DNA from: G051903925 sp051903925 | Lineage (GTDB): Bacteria; Pseudomonadota; Alphaproteobacteria; Zavarziniales; Zavarziniaceae | NCBI RefSeq assembly: GCF_051903925.1 | Contig: NZ_CP173678.1 | Location: forward strand, 4,402,001 to 4,466,000 | Direction: 5' to 3' | Length of the DNA: 64,000 nucleotides | Shown: piece by piece, positions 33,829-41,982 of the stretch | Layout of the letters: each line of letters opens with the position of its first letter | Position numbering within the stretch: position 1 is the stretch's first letter | Notes under the pieces: model-generated | The model's database searches: none | Seen by the model: the letters and a program-made list of their open reading frames with translations, nothing else | What the model was told of the DNA's origin: nothing | Position numbers and translations under genes: made by a program

Positions 33829-34665
33829 TCAGCCGCGCCATGGGGCACCCGTCCGGTCGGCCACTGCACGGGCCTGGGCAAGAAAATTGACGAACATCGA
33901 ATCCATGATCCCGCGCACCTGGGGCGACGCCTTGTCCGGGGAGCCGGAGTCGAAGGGTGGCTGCGGGTCGTACTCGGCCAGCAGCTGGACGCTTTCGGCA
34001 TAGGTCCGGTCGCGCAGGGCGCCGACGATCGCCAATCCCATGTCGATGCCGGCAGTCACGCCGCCACCCGTCATGCGGTTGCGGTCGGTGACGATCCGTC
34101 CGTGCGTCGGGACGGCGCCGAAGCGGTCCAGAAGATCGTGCGCGGCCCAGTGGGACGTGGCGCGGTAGCCCTTGAGCAGGCCGGCCGCACCCAGGATCAG
34201 GGAGCCGGTGCAGACCGAGGTCACCCACTTGGCCCGCGCCCCCCGGTCCTTCAGGAAGGCCATCATCGCGGGGCTTTCCATCGCGGCCAGCGTGCCGGCC
34301 GTGCCCCCGCCGATGCACAGGATGTCCAGGTCGGCCGGGCAATCGTCGAAGGTGGCCGTCGGCGTCAGGATCAGGCCGTTGTCGCTCGTCACCGGCTCTC
34401 GCGTGGCCGCCACCATGTGCACCGTGGCGCCCATCAGGCTGGTGAACATGTGATGCGGCCCGATCACGTCGAGTGCCGTCAGCTGGGGGTAGAGGACGAT
34501 CGCGACCTGCTCCCGCCCCATCCAGCCAGCAGGCATAGGATGGTCGGGGGCTGGTGCGGCCTCCGCCACGGGCGTGGTGGGTCCGGACTGCGCCGAGAGG
34601 GGCACCGCCGACAGCGCCAGCAGGGCGGATCCGCCCAGGACGCCCAGTTCGCGCCGGTTCATCAT
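33829..34665 (-). CDS. Exported DJ-1/PfpI-family protein (isonitrile hydratase-like)
   Basis: A 278-residue protein. MMNRRELGVLGGSALLALS is a twin-arginine-type signal (RRELG) followed by a hydrophobic stretch, so export folded through Tat is likely. The mature part is a GATase1/DJ-1 fold: EQVAIVLYPQLTALDVIGP, DILCIGGG, and the nucleophile elbow SVCTGSLILGAAGLL with Cys152. GYRATSHW follows, as in isonitrile hydratase InhA. Its start ATG 34665 is a double Met. It abuts the TonB-receptor gene directly. The usual InhA is cytosolic; a periplasmic version beside a receptor hints at processing an imported ligand, which is inference. Confidence 0.82.
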   Translation of the reverse strand: MMNRRELGVLGGSALLALSAVPLSAQSGPTTPVAEAAPAPDHPMPAGWMGREQVAIVLYPQLTALDVIGPHHMFTSLMGATVHMVAATREPVTSDNGLILTPTATFDDCPADLDILCIGGGTAGTLAAMESPAMMAFLKDRGARAKWVTSVCTGSLILGAAGLLKGYRATSHWAAHDLLDRFGAVPTHGRIVTDRNRMTGGGVTAGIDMGLAIVGALRDRTYAESVQLLAEYDPQPPFDSGSPDKASPQVRGIMDSMFVNFLAQARAVADRTGAPWRG

Positions 34666-34833
34666 GAGCGCGCCCCTGTGCTCGGGGTGCCGGCGATGCA
34701 GGCGGATTGTGCAGAAAACAACGTCAAGAAAACCACGGCGCAGGCCGCGGCGGCGGGATAAGCCGGCATGGATCCATTCCGTTCGACAAGCGGGCACGAC
34801 ATGCCGGGGCAGGCCCAGGCATGCGGGACAGGG

Positions 34834-35244
34834 TCAGACGGAAAGTGCGGGAGGTGCCCTGGCGCCGAGGGGTGGACCGCGGGCCGGCGGCGGCGCGGCC
34901 TGTGCCGGGCAGGCTGGCGCGCAATCGCGCTCAAAGGCCCGCGACGGGCCCAGCTGCGGCAGGATGGGAAGGATGAAGGCCTGCGCGGCGACAAGGCCAA
35001 AGGGGCAATGCAAGGCGCCGACGGCATCGTGGCGCCCGGAACCGTCATCGACCGCCTTGCCGTCGCGATCCAGCACGACGACGCGCTGACCGTCGGTGGA
35101 GCACAGGACGACCTGGATGCGGCCGTCCCGCAGGGCCGCCATGTCCGGCATGAAGCCGGCCGGGATCATCGCACGCACCAGCAGGAGAAGCAGCGCGAGA
35201 TGCGCTGCCCCCTGTTTTGCCGCCTTGCCGAACCCCCCGGTCAT
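34834..35244 (-). CDS. DUF2946-family membrane protein
   Basis: A 136-residue protein. A hydrophobic stretch (GAAHLALLLLLVRAMIPAGF) near the N terminus is followed by MPD, as in DUF2946 proteins, and then by CSTDGQR and HCPFGLVAAQAF with conserved Cys/His. The Pro/Ala-rich tail is probably disordered. DUF2946 genes often sit beside copper-related TonB receptors; here the downstream genes are a DJ-1/PfpI protein and a TonB receptor, so a metal-linked role is plausible but unproven. The stretch 34666-34833 before the next gene shows nothing I recognise. Confidence 0.7.
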   Translation of the reverse strand: MTGGFGKAAKQGAAHLALLLLLVRAMIPAGFMPDMAALRDGRIQVVLCSTDGQRVVVLDRDGKAVDDGSGRHDAVGALHCPFGLVAAQAFILPILPQLGPSRAFERDCAPACPAQAAPPPARGPPLGARAPPALSV

Positions 35245-35321
35245 CGGCCCAGGCTAGGCACCCACCGCAACCCTGTCAGCAGACAACTGGTCGCATGAGC
35301 CATCCCGCCCTTGCCGGAACG

Positions 35322-36143
35322 TCAGAACGTGACGTCGGCGCGCATGGCCAGGCGGCCGTCCGGACCCTTGGCCCACAGGCTGGCGCCCGCATCGGTGCGG
35401 CGGCCCTGCGCCTGGAACGGGGCGTCGTCGAACAGCGGTGCCACGGCGCGGAAGCTGAAGCTGGCCGGCGCCGGCTGGCCGGCCTGGTGCAGGGACTCCA
35501 GCAGGCTGATGGCGATCAGGGGGCCATGCACCACCAGGCCTGGATAGTGCTCGACGCCAGTCGTATAGGGACGGTCGTAATGGATGCGGTGACCGTTGAA
35601 GGTCAGGGCGGAAAACCGGAACAGCATGACCGGGTCGACCGGCACCTCCCACGACCACTCGGCATCGGCCGGTGCCTGGTCGGGCGTCGTGGCGCCGGCG
35701 CCCGCCTCGCGATAGACGGCGGTCTGCTTCTCGACCACGGCCAGTTGCCCCCGGCAGGACATGCGCCGCTCCACCCCCAGCAGGACCAGCCGCCCGGTGC
35801 GGCCGGTCTTTTCCTGGACGGAGACGACCTCGATCTCCATCCGCGCGGTTTCGCCGATCACCAGGGGTGCCAGGAAGGTCGTGTCGGCGCCTGCGAACAT
35901 GCGGCGCGGCAACTCGATGGGCGGGAGGAAGTCGCCCCGCTCCGCATGGCCATCGGGCCCGATCTTCTGCCGCGGCGCCGCGTCCAGGAAGCTCATCCAG
36001 TGCCACATGGGCGGCAGCGGATCGCCGTCGCGGAATTCGGGCCGCTTCACGCCCAGCGTCGCCACCAGCGCATTGGCGTCGAACGCGCTTGGCACGTCGT
36101 CGCGCTCCATGCGCCGCCCAATCCAGTCGGTCAATTCCGTCAC
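35322..36143 (-). CDS. MaoC/HTD2-type acyl-CoA hydratase (mesaconyl-C4-CoA hydratase-like)
   Basis: A 273-residue double hot-dog protein. The N-terminal FAS1-type dehydratase half has HWMSFLDAAPRQKIGPDGH and LPRRMFAGADTTFLAPL; the C-terminal half has FRFSALTFNGHRIHYDRPYT and YPGLVVHGPL, the His- and Asp-bearing hydratase-2 motif. Relatives hydrate mesaconyl-C4-CoA or itaconyl-CoA. Translation starts at GTG 36143, overlapping the hybrid kinase stop as GTGA, so the two genes are coupled although one is signalling and one is metabolic. No itaconate genes are near. Confidence 0.85.
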   Translation of the reverse strand: MTELTDWIGRRMERDDVPSAFDANALVATLGVKRPEFRDGDPLPPMWHWMSFLDAAPRQKIGPDGHAERGDFLPPIELPRRMFAGADTTFLAPLVIGETARMEIEVVSVQEKTGRTGRLVLLGVERRMSCRGQLAVVEKQTAVYREAGAGATTPDQAPADAEWSWEVPVDPVMLFRFSALTFNGHRIHYDRPYTTGVEHYPGLVVHGPLIAISLLESLHQAGQPAPASFSFRAVAPLFDDAPFQAQGRRTDAGASLWAKGPDGRLAMRADVTF

Positions 36144-39043
36144 GCGCCTCGCTCCCCGTCTTGTGCGGCGCCCAGCAGCGCCTCGGGGACGCGTGCCGGC
36201 GCCGGTCTATCCAGCACCTCGCGCAGGCGCCGCGCAAGCGCCTGCAGCCCGAACGGCTTGGCGATCAGGGCAAACTCCTCGGCCCCCCGTCCCACGGTGC
36301 CGTCATAGCCCGACATCAGCAGGACGCGGATCCCGGGCACCAGTTGGCAGGCCCGCCGCGCCAGGTCGACCCCGCGATTGCCGCCGGACATGACCAGGTC
36401 GGCCAGGATCAGGTCGACCCGCTCCTGGCCCAGACCCAGGCGCTCCAGCGCCGTCGCCTCGTCCGCCGCCTCCACGATGCGGTAGCCCAGCGCGCGGAGC
36501 GAGGCGGCGGTCTCGCGCCGCGCCTCGAAGCTCTCCTCGCAGACCAGGATGCGCTCGTCGCCGCGCAGGTCGTCGCCGATCCGGTCGTCATGCGCCCCGC
36601 TCCCCAGCAGGCCGGCACGTGGCAGGTAGATGCGCGCCGCCGTGCCGATCCCCACCTCGCTCTCCAGGCGGAAATGGCCGCCCGACTGCTTGGCAAAGCC
36701 ATAGATCTGCGACAGGCCCAGGCCCGTTCCCTTGCCCACGTCCTTGGTCGTGAAGAACGGCTCGATGGCGCGGTTCAGGACCTCCGCCGTCATGCCGGTG
36801 CCGCTGTCGATGACGCTGAGCCAGGCATAGTCGCCGGGCACCATGTCGCCCGCCTGCTTGGCCGTCTCCCGGCTCAGCCCCTCGTTCCCCGTACGGATCA
36901 GGATGCGGCCACCGTTCGGCATCGCATCGCGCGCATTGATCACCAGGTTCAGCAGCGCATCCTCGACCTGCCCGGGGTCGGCCATGGCCGGCCAAAGGCC
37001 CTCGCCCGGCTCGAACCGCAGGTCGATCGCGGTGCTCAGCGTGCGGCGCAGGACCGACAGCATGCCGGCGACCAGGGCGTTGAGGTCGACCGCGCGCGGG
37101 TTCAGCGCGCTGCGCCGGGCAAAGACCAGCAGGCGCTTGGTCAGCAGGCTGCCCCGGTCGGCCGCAGCCAGCGCCTCTTCCGCCAGCTGCCGCAGGTCCT
37201 CCTCCTCGGTCAGCGACAGCATCAGGTCAAGGTTGGTGACGATCACCAGCAGCAGGTTGTTGAAGTCGTGGGCGATGCCCCCGGTCAGGCGGCCCACCGC
37301 CTCCAGCCGCTGGGAATGGCGCAGGTGCTCCTCGACCTGGCGTAACTCGGTCATGTCGCGCGAGGTACCGACGAGGCCCGCCACCTGGCCCTGCGCGTCC
37401 TTCAGCGGCGCCACGCTGATCAGCAGGTGGCGCAGGCGGCCTTGGCCATTGTCGACCGTGCGCTCGATGGTCATCAGCCGGCCCTCGGCCAGGACCATGC
37501 GGTCGACCTCCTGGATCATGCCCAGCTGTTCGGCCGGCGCCATTTCCAGGTCGCTGCGCCCGATCAGCTCGCGCCGGTCGCAACCCATGGTGCTGGCCAG
37601 CGCGGAATTGGCCAGCAGGTAGCGCCCCTCCAGGTCCTTGGCAAAGATCGGATCGGGCAGCGTCTCGATCAGGCGCTCGAGCAGCGAGCGATGCCCCGCC
37701 ACCGTCTGCTCCGACAGCTTGCGGTCGGTGATGTCGCGGACATAGGCGACGATGCGTCCGTCGGGATTGGGGAACAGCCTGACATGGACCCAGCGCGGGG
37801 TGGCCAGGCGCAACATCTCCAGCTCGTCCGGCTGGCCTGTCGTCAGGACGCGGTGGCAGCGCAGGCGCAGGTCCGAGCCGGGCGCCAGGGCCGGGAACAG
37901 GTCTCCCGCGTCGCGCCCGATCAGGTCGCCCGGCTGGTCGATCATCGCCCGCGCGGCCCCGTTCAGGAAGGTGATGCGCAGGTTGCGGTCGGCCTCGATG
38001 ATGGCGTCGTTGGTGCTCTCGATGATTGCCAGCGACCGCTGCTCGACCGCGCGGATCGCGTCCCGCTCGTGCGCCTCCATCCGGAGGCGATAGCCCCGCA
38101 AGGCAAGGCCCGCCATGCCCAGCGTCAGCAGGCCGGAGAGCAGCAGCGCGGCGGCGATCGCCCATTGGATGTGCCGACCGGGCACCGCGATCAGGTCGGC
38201 CGGCGCCCCCATCACGAGCATCCAGCGCGTGCGCGGCACCGGCGCCGCCACCAGGGTGAGGTCGCCGCTGGAATCACCGGCACCGGGAATGTGCGATTTG
38301 CCTGCGCGCAGCTCTGCCCCGATCATAGGATCGGCCAGTGCCGCCCGCACCGTCGCCATCTCCTTTGCATCGCCGTCGGAGGCAAAAGGGGTCAGCATCT
38401 CGTCGACCACCAGGATCGGCCAGCCGCCAGGGAACTCATACCGAGTCAAAACCTCGACGATGGAGGACGTGTCGATGAAGGCGATCAGGTTGCCGTCGCC
38501 CTGTCCTGCCCCCAGGTTGGCGCGGACGGCGACCAGCGGGGGCTCGCCCGGCAGGCTGACCAGCTCCGACAGGATCGACTGGGGCGTGGGCCAGGGTTGC
38601 ACCATCAGATCGGCCGACACCGGCGGCAGGGCGATGCCACGCCGCCCCAGGTCCAGCGGGGGCAGGCCCGGCCGCATCCAGCGCAGGCCCTGGATCCGTG
38701 GCCGCGCACGCAGCAGGCGGCTGGCCAGTTGCAGGAAATCCCGGTTGTCCAGGATCCTGGTCGCGCGGTCGCGGTCGATCTCGTCGATCTGGGACAGGGC
38801 CGCGTCTTCCAGCATCGTGCGGTTCAGGACCAGGCGGGCCAGCACGCCCTGGGCCACCGTCCCGGCGTCGCGCTGCATGCCCTGGGTCACGAAATCGCGC
38901 TGCTGGTTCTCGAACAGGACGACCATCGCGCTGCCGAACAGCAGGATCGGCAGGCAGATCCCCACTACGATGCCCGCCGTCCTCAGCCGCACGCTGCGCT
39001 CCCGCCCGGGCGTGCTGCGCCGTCTAGCGAATACATCGACCAT
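36140..39043 (-). CDS. Hybrid sensor histidine kinase with PAS domains and receiver
   Basis: A 967-residue membrane kinase. A transmembrane helix near residues 22-45 and another near 305-328 enclose a periplasmic ligand domain of about 260 residues. Two PAS domains follow (IIESTNDAIIEADRNLRI; LPDPIFAKDLEGRYLLAN). The HisKA motif is GGIAHDFNNLLLVIV, the ATPase has NLVINARDAMPNGG, SGTGM and GKGTGLGLSQIYGFA, and the C-terminal receiver carries ILADLVMSGG with the acceptor Asp and IAKPFG. It autophosphorylates and may pass phosphate to its receiver and on to the small regulator divergently encoded at 39228. Signal unknown. Confidence 0.92.
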   Translation of the reverse strand: MVDVFARRRSTPGRERSVRLRTAGIVVGICLPILLFGSAMVVLFENQQRDFVTQGMQRDAGTVAQGVLARLVLNRTMLEDAALSQIDEIDRDRATRILDNRDFLQLASRLLRARPRIQGLRWMRPGLPPLDLGRRGIALPPVSADLMVQPWPTPQSILSELVSLPGEPPLVAVRANLGAGQGDGNLIAFIDTSSIVEVLTRYEFPGGWPILVVDEMLTPFASDGDAKEMATVRAALADPMIGAELRAGKSHIPGAGDSSGDLTLVAAPVPRTRWMLVMGAPADLIAVPGRHIQWAIAAALLLSGLLTLGMAGLALRGYRLRMEAHERDAIRAVEQRSLAIIESTNDAIIEADRNLRITFLNGAARAMIDQPGDLIGRDAGDLFPALAPGSDLRLRCHRVLTTGQPDELEMLRLATPRWVHVRLFPNPDGRIVAYVRDITDRKLSEQTVAGHRSLLERLIETLPDPIFAKDLEGRYLLANSALASTMGCDRRELIGRSDLEMAPAEQLGMIQEVDRMVLAEGRLMTIERTVDNGQGRLRHLLISVAPLKDAQGQVAGLVGTSRDMTELRQVEEHLRHSQRLEAVGRLTGGIAHDFNNLLLVIVTNLDLMLSLTEEEDLRQLAEEALAAADRGSLLTKRLLVFARRSALNPRAVDLNALVAGMLSVLRRTLSTAIDLRFEPGEGLWPAMADPGQVEDALLNLVINARDAMPNGGRILIRTGNEGLSRETAKQAGDMVPGDYAWLSVIDSGTGMTAEVLNRAIEPFFTTKDVGKGTGLGLSQIYGFAKQSGGHFRLESEVGIGTAARIYLPRAGLLGSGAHDDRIGDDLRGDERILVCEESFEARRETAASLRALGYRIVEAADEATALERLGLGQERVDLILADLVMSGGNRGVDLARRACQLVPGIRVLLMSGYDGTVGRGAEEFALIAKPFGLQALARRLREVLDRPAPARVPEALLGAAQDGERGA

Positions 39044-39125
39044 GAACTATTATCGCTCATGATTGCTGACCTGAATAGAGCGTCGCAAACATGTTTCCAG
39101 GCGCACCGGATGTCGTATACTTCGT

Positions 39126-39143
39126 ATGCGGTCTAATCCGCAT
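39126..39143. promoter_or_regulatory. Inverted repeat between hybrid kinase and response regulator
   Basis: ATGCGG and CCGCAT are perfect 6-base arms separated by TCTAAT. It lies within a locally AT-richer divergent gap, 83 bases from the kinase start and 85 from the regulator start, so it could be an operator controlling both. No known protein motif matched. Confidence 0.35.
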
Positions 39144-39227
39144 GGAAACCTTGCGCTTGCAGAAGACCATCATACAGTGCAGGTGCCGGGCCGGCGCCCA
39201 CTCTTTCGCGATCATCCATGGTGCCGC

Positions 39228-39605
39228 ATGGCCAGAATTCTAGTCATCGATGACGAGGATGCGATCGCCCGGGTGATATCCCAGGCACTGGGCATTCGCG
39301 GGCACGAGGCGACGGTCGCGCGCGACGGCAAGGAGGGCATCGGTCACTTTCACGAACGCCAGCCCGACCTTGTCATAACCGACATCCTGATGCCCGAGGT
39401 CGAGGGCCTGGAGGCGATCCGCACGATGCGGCGGGTCAACCCCCGCATCCCGATCATAGCCATGTCGGGCAGCATCGCGAACGGCGGCGTCAGCTTCCTG
39501 GCGATCGCGGAGAAGTTCGGCGCCGACGCGGTCCTGCCCAAGCCGTTCCGCACCAGCGAACTCCTGGCCCTGGTCGAGCGCCTCCTGGCCGACCGCCAAT
39601 CCTGA
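39228..39605 (+). CDS. Single-domain response regulator (CheY/Spo0F-like)
   Basis: A 125-residue receiver with no output domain. It has ILVIDDED (acidic pocket), Asp52 in VITDILMPEVEG, the switch Ser in IIAMSGS and Lys105 in VLPKPFRTSE. All phosphorylation residues are present. Such proteins act by protein contact, as phosphate relays or motor or kinase modulators. It is divergent from the hybrid kinase gene and may serve its phosphorelay. Ribosome-binding sequence before ATG 39228 is poor. Confidence 0.88.
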   Translation: MARILVIDDEDAIARVISQALGIRGHEATVARDGKEGIGHFHERQPDLVITDILMPEVEGLEAIRTMRRVNPRIPIIAMSGSIANGGVSFLAIAEKFGADAVLPKPFRTSELLALVERLLADRQS

Positions 39606-39758
39606 CCTCCCGTCCGCCGACGCACCGCAGGCCAGGCGAAAGGCATGATCGTGACGCCGGCGCTGCTACATTGAGGGGCACCGCTGCCGTGCCGGCGACC
39701 GGTGCCGCAACCAGGCCGCGCGCGACCAACCGGGCGCACCCGACGAAAGGAAACTGCC

Positions 39759-40496
39759 TTGCCGTTGCTTGAGGGGAAGGTGGCACTCGTCACCGGGGCC
39801 AGTTCCGGGATCGGGGAGGCCATTGCCGTCGCCTACGCGGCCGAAGGGGCAAAGGTCGTGATCGCGGCGCGCCGGGCCGACCGCCTGGACCAGGTGGCGC
39901 AGCGGATCGCGGATGCCGGTGGCGACGTGCTTACCGTCACCGCCGACCTGACTGACGAGTTCCAGGTGCTGGCGCTGTTCGCGGCCCTGATGACGGCGCA
40001 CGGCCAACTCGACTTGCTGGTCAACAATGCTGGCCTGGGCGGCGGGCAGATGCCGATCGAGGAGCGCAGCCTGGAGAACTGGCGCAGCGTCATGTCGGTG
40101 AATATCGACGCCTGCTTCCTCTGCGCGCGCGAAGCCTTCCGCATCATGAAGCCGCAAGGCGGGGGGCGGATCATCAACATCGGCTCGATCTCCAGCCAGC
40201 GCCCGCGCGCCAACTCGACCCCCTACACGACGTCGAAGTTCGCGATCCGGGGGCTGACCCAATCCCTGGCGCTCGACGGGCGGGAGCACGGCATCGCCGT
40301 CTCGGCCCTCCACCCCGGCAATACCGACAGCGAGATCTGGGGCGACTATCGCGACGTCGCGACCGGCGTCGAAGGCATGATGTCCCGCGACGACCTGGCC
40401 CGCATCGCCGTCCTGATGGCCGCCCTGCCGCCGGAGATGAACGTGCTGGAGGCAACCGCACTGCCGGTGAAGCAGCCGTTCATCGGGCGGGGCTGA
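39759..40496 (+). CDS. SDR-family oxidoreductase
   Basis: A 245-residue classical SDR. It has VALVTGASSGIGEAIA, NNAGLGG, the Ser in IGSISSQ, YTTSK and ISALHPGN-like VSALHPGNTDS. The best start is TTG 39759, giving MPLLEGKVALVTG with AAAGGA about seven bases upstream; there is no suitable ATG close by. It would act on a carbonyl or alcohol with NAD(P)H; substrate unknown. The next gene overlaps its downstream region by only 14 bases of gap and may be cotranscribed. Confidence 0.85.
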   Translation: MPLLEGKVALVTGASSGIGEAIAVAYAAEGAKVVIAARRADRLDQVAQRIADAGGDVLTVTADLTDEFQVLALFAALMTAHGQLDLLVNNAGLGGGQMPIEERSLENWRSVMSVNIDACFLCAREAFRIMKPQGGGRIINIGSISSQRPRANSTPYTTSKFAIRGLTQSLALDGREHGIAVSALHPGNTDSEIWGDYRDVATGVEGMMSRDDLARIAVLMAALPPEMNVLEATALPVKQPFIGRG

Positions 40497-40510
40497 GGTT
40501 CAGCCCTCAG

Positions 40511-40978
40511 GTGTCGGACGGATCGCCGACAGCACCTGATGATGGCGCGCATCCGACCTGGATCATCCTGGTCCGGCTGGTACTGATCGCCATCCTGTTC
40601 GTGCCTGCCTGGGCCGGTGCGAACTTCCTCGTCGGCACGGCACTGGACGGCCCGGTCGGTGCCTTCCTGATGGAGGCGCCGTGCCAGGCCCTGGCCCAGC
40701 GCCTGGGCGGCCAGGCGGAGCCGCTGGAGCGCTACAACCTCGGCACCGCCGGCCGGGGCAGCGTCTCGTCCTCGGTCTGCCATTTCGGGTCCGGCTTCAT
40801 CCGTGTCGCCGACGGGCCGACCGAGGGGTTGGGCTTCGAATGGCGGGAACTGGCCTACCTCGCCCTCGGCTTCGTCGGCTATGCGGCTTGCTTCGTCGGC
40901 GCGCTGGTCATCGTAGTGTTCACGGTCAATCGCGGCTGGCGTATTGCCTCCGGCAGGCGCAGCCATCGGAGCAGGTGA
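40511..40978 (+). CDS. Small membrane protein of unknown function
   Basis: A 155-residue protein from GTG 40511. It has two hydrophobic helices, about residues 17-43 (TWIILVRLVLIAILFVPAWA) and about 115-140 (LAYLALGFVGYAACFVGALV), separated by a loop with two Cys (APCQAL, SSVCHFG). The C terminus is Arg-rich, so both ends are probably cytoplasmic. I do not recognise a family. Composition fits the host genome. It follows the SDR by 14 bases. Confidence 0.55.
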   Translation: MSDGSPTAPDDGAHPTWIILVRLVLIAILFVPAWAGANFLVGTALDGPVGAFLMEAPCQALAQRLGGQAEPLERYNLGTAGRGSVSSSVCHFGSGFIRVADGPTEGLGFEWRELAYLALGFVGYAACFVGALVIVVFTVNRGWRIASGRRSHRSR

Positions 40979-41010
40979 AAATCGCCTCGGCCGATGCCAC
41001 TCTGTTGTGC

Positions 41011-41337
41011 ATGGCACAAGCGACGATCATGGCCGATCCAGTTCTCAGGCGGTTTCGCGACACCGTGAGTGCTGTCTATGGCGATCGTGTCCAACGGGTC
41101 GTCCTCTACGGCTCGCGCGCCCGCGGACAGGCCGGGGCCGAATCCGACTATGACATCGCCGTCTTCTTTCGGACCGACATGCACTTCGGGCAGGAGCTCT
41201 TCAGGCTGGCCGATATCGGAACCGCAGTTCTCGAGGAAACGGGCGAAGTCGTTCACGCCATGCCATTCCCGCCGGGTGCATGGTCCGAGCGCACGCCCCT
41301 GATGCACGAAATCCGCCTCGACGGTGTCGACCTGTGA
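41011..41337 (+). CDS. MNT-type nucleotidyltransferase (minimal Pol-beta fold)
   Basis: A 108-residue protein with GSRARGQAGAESDYDIAVFF, the GS-x(9-10)-DxD catalytic pattern of minimal nucleotidyltransferases. In HEPN-MNT toxin-antitoxin pairs this partner AMPylates and neutralises a HEPN ribonuclease encoded next to it. ATG 41011 or ATG 41029 could be the start; neither has a clear ribosome site. The stop overlaps a GTG as GTGA, where a HEPN gene would normally begin, but the downstream frame is disrupted and then becomes AT-rich. It may thus be an orphaned antitoxin. Confidence 0.8.
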   Translation: MAQATIMADPVLRRFRDTVSAVYGDRVQRVVLYGSRARGQAGAESDYDIAVFFRTDMHFGQELFRLADIGTAVLEETGEVVHAMPFPPGAWSERTPLMHEIRLDGVDL

Positions 41338-41449
41338 AGTCCGCGCCTGCCACACATCTGAAAAAGCCGAGTTGGCCGAAAGCCGCCGTGGTAGTCGTAG
41401 GCCTGATTTCCAATCCCGCAGCCGCAACTCCGCCACCCTTACCCAACAC
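41334..41449 (+). pseudogene. Probable frameshifted remnant of a HEPN gene N terminus
   Basis: From GTG 41334 the first frame reads VKSAPATHL. After that, the frame one base back gives EKAELAESRR (41360-41389) and, further on, RNSATLTQH (41423-41449), while the original frame between them gives GLISNPAA. Read together with two single-base losses these pieces resemble the start of a HEPN protein (HLEKAELA..SRR...GL...AARN...L.QFH). The match is by eye and short. AT-rich unrelated sequence starts directly after it. If true, the HEPN toxin of the neighbouring MNT gene has been destroyed by an insertion or recombination. Confidence 0.4.
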
Positions 41450-41933
41450 AGAGGTTGGTTCGGTCACGATCTGCTTTGAATATGGCACAGAGTTTAGGTT
41501 TGGGGATTTCGATTCAATCGAGCGCCTTATCCGAATGGAGATCGACACATTCACTAGCGACCCCAAAGGCGATGTGTGGGGAAAATTGGTCATACCATCA
41601 ACATCAGCGATCGAAATCAGAATGGGATGCGGCAATCTATTCGACAAGAATCCAGCACATCGATCTTCTGCAATTATCAGCGTCAAAGATATATGGTTAT
41701 GTCGAGCTGATAATATAGAATGCGATCAGAATTCTTCATGCTATGTGATCGATAAAACAATTGTTACCGATTACGGTCCATCACTTGAGATTAATCCAAT
41801 TAATAGTGGCGCATTCTGTTTGAGTCCAGAACAAACGACTATATATCCCGACAAGAGCGCCAAGGATATTATGACATCTGGGATGGCTCGTCAGATTTCG
41901 AGATTTTTTTTGCTTTCCAAACGTGCCCCCTGA
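41334..41933 (+). CDS. AT-rich ORF of unknown function, possibly exported and foreign
   Basis: An open frame of 199 codons from GTG 41334. Its first ~32 residues can be read as a signal peptide (KKPSWPK, then AAVVVVGLISN and an AAA-type cleavage site), or as an accident of a frameshifted HEPN remnant. The remainder (about 41450-41933) is much poorer in G+C than any other coding part of the window, with atypical codons, and encodes a protein with several Cys (ICFEYG, MGCGN, WLCRADNIECDQNSSC) that I cannot assign. Whether the AT-rich part is a native end of an imported gene or a gene fragment is open. Confidence 0.4.
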   Translation: MKSAPATHLKKPSWPKAAVVVVGLISNPAAATPPPLPNTEVGSVTICFEYGTEFRFGDFDSIERLIRMEIDTFTSDPKGDVWGKLVIPSTSAIEIRMGCGNLFDKNPAHRSSAIISVKDIWLCRADNIECDQNSSCYVIDKTIVTDYGPSLEINPINSGAFCLSPEQTTIYPDKSAKDIMTSGMARQISRFFLLSKRAP

Positions 41934-41982
41934 CATCTATCGCGTCCTGAGACACCTGCTTTGATCAACCCGGATATCTACT

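Noticed and set aside
39112..39132. TATACTTCGTATG stretch resembling half of a loxP site
   Set aside because: Only one arm is similar and there is no 8-base spacer with a second matching arm; no recombinase gene is nearby. Chance similarity.
41455..41718. An 87-codon plus-strand frame in the AT-rich block
   Set aside because: It is a different frame of the longer 199-codon ORF and has no ribosome site or domain.
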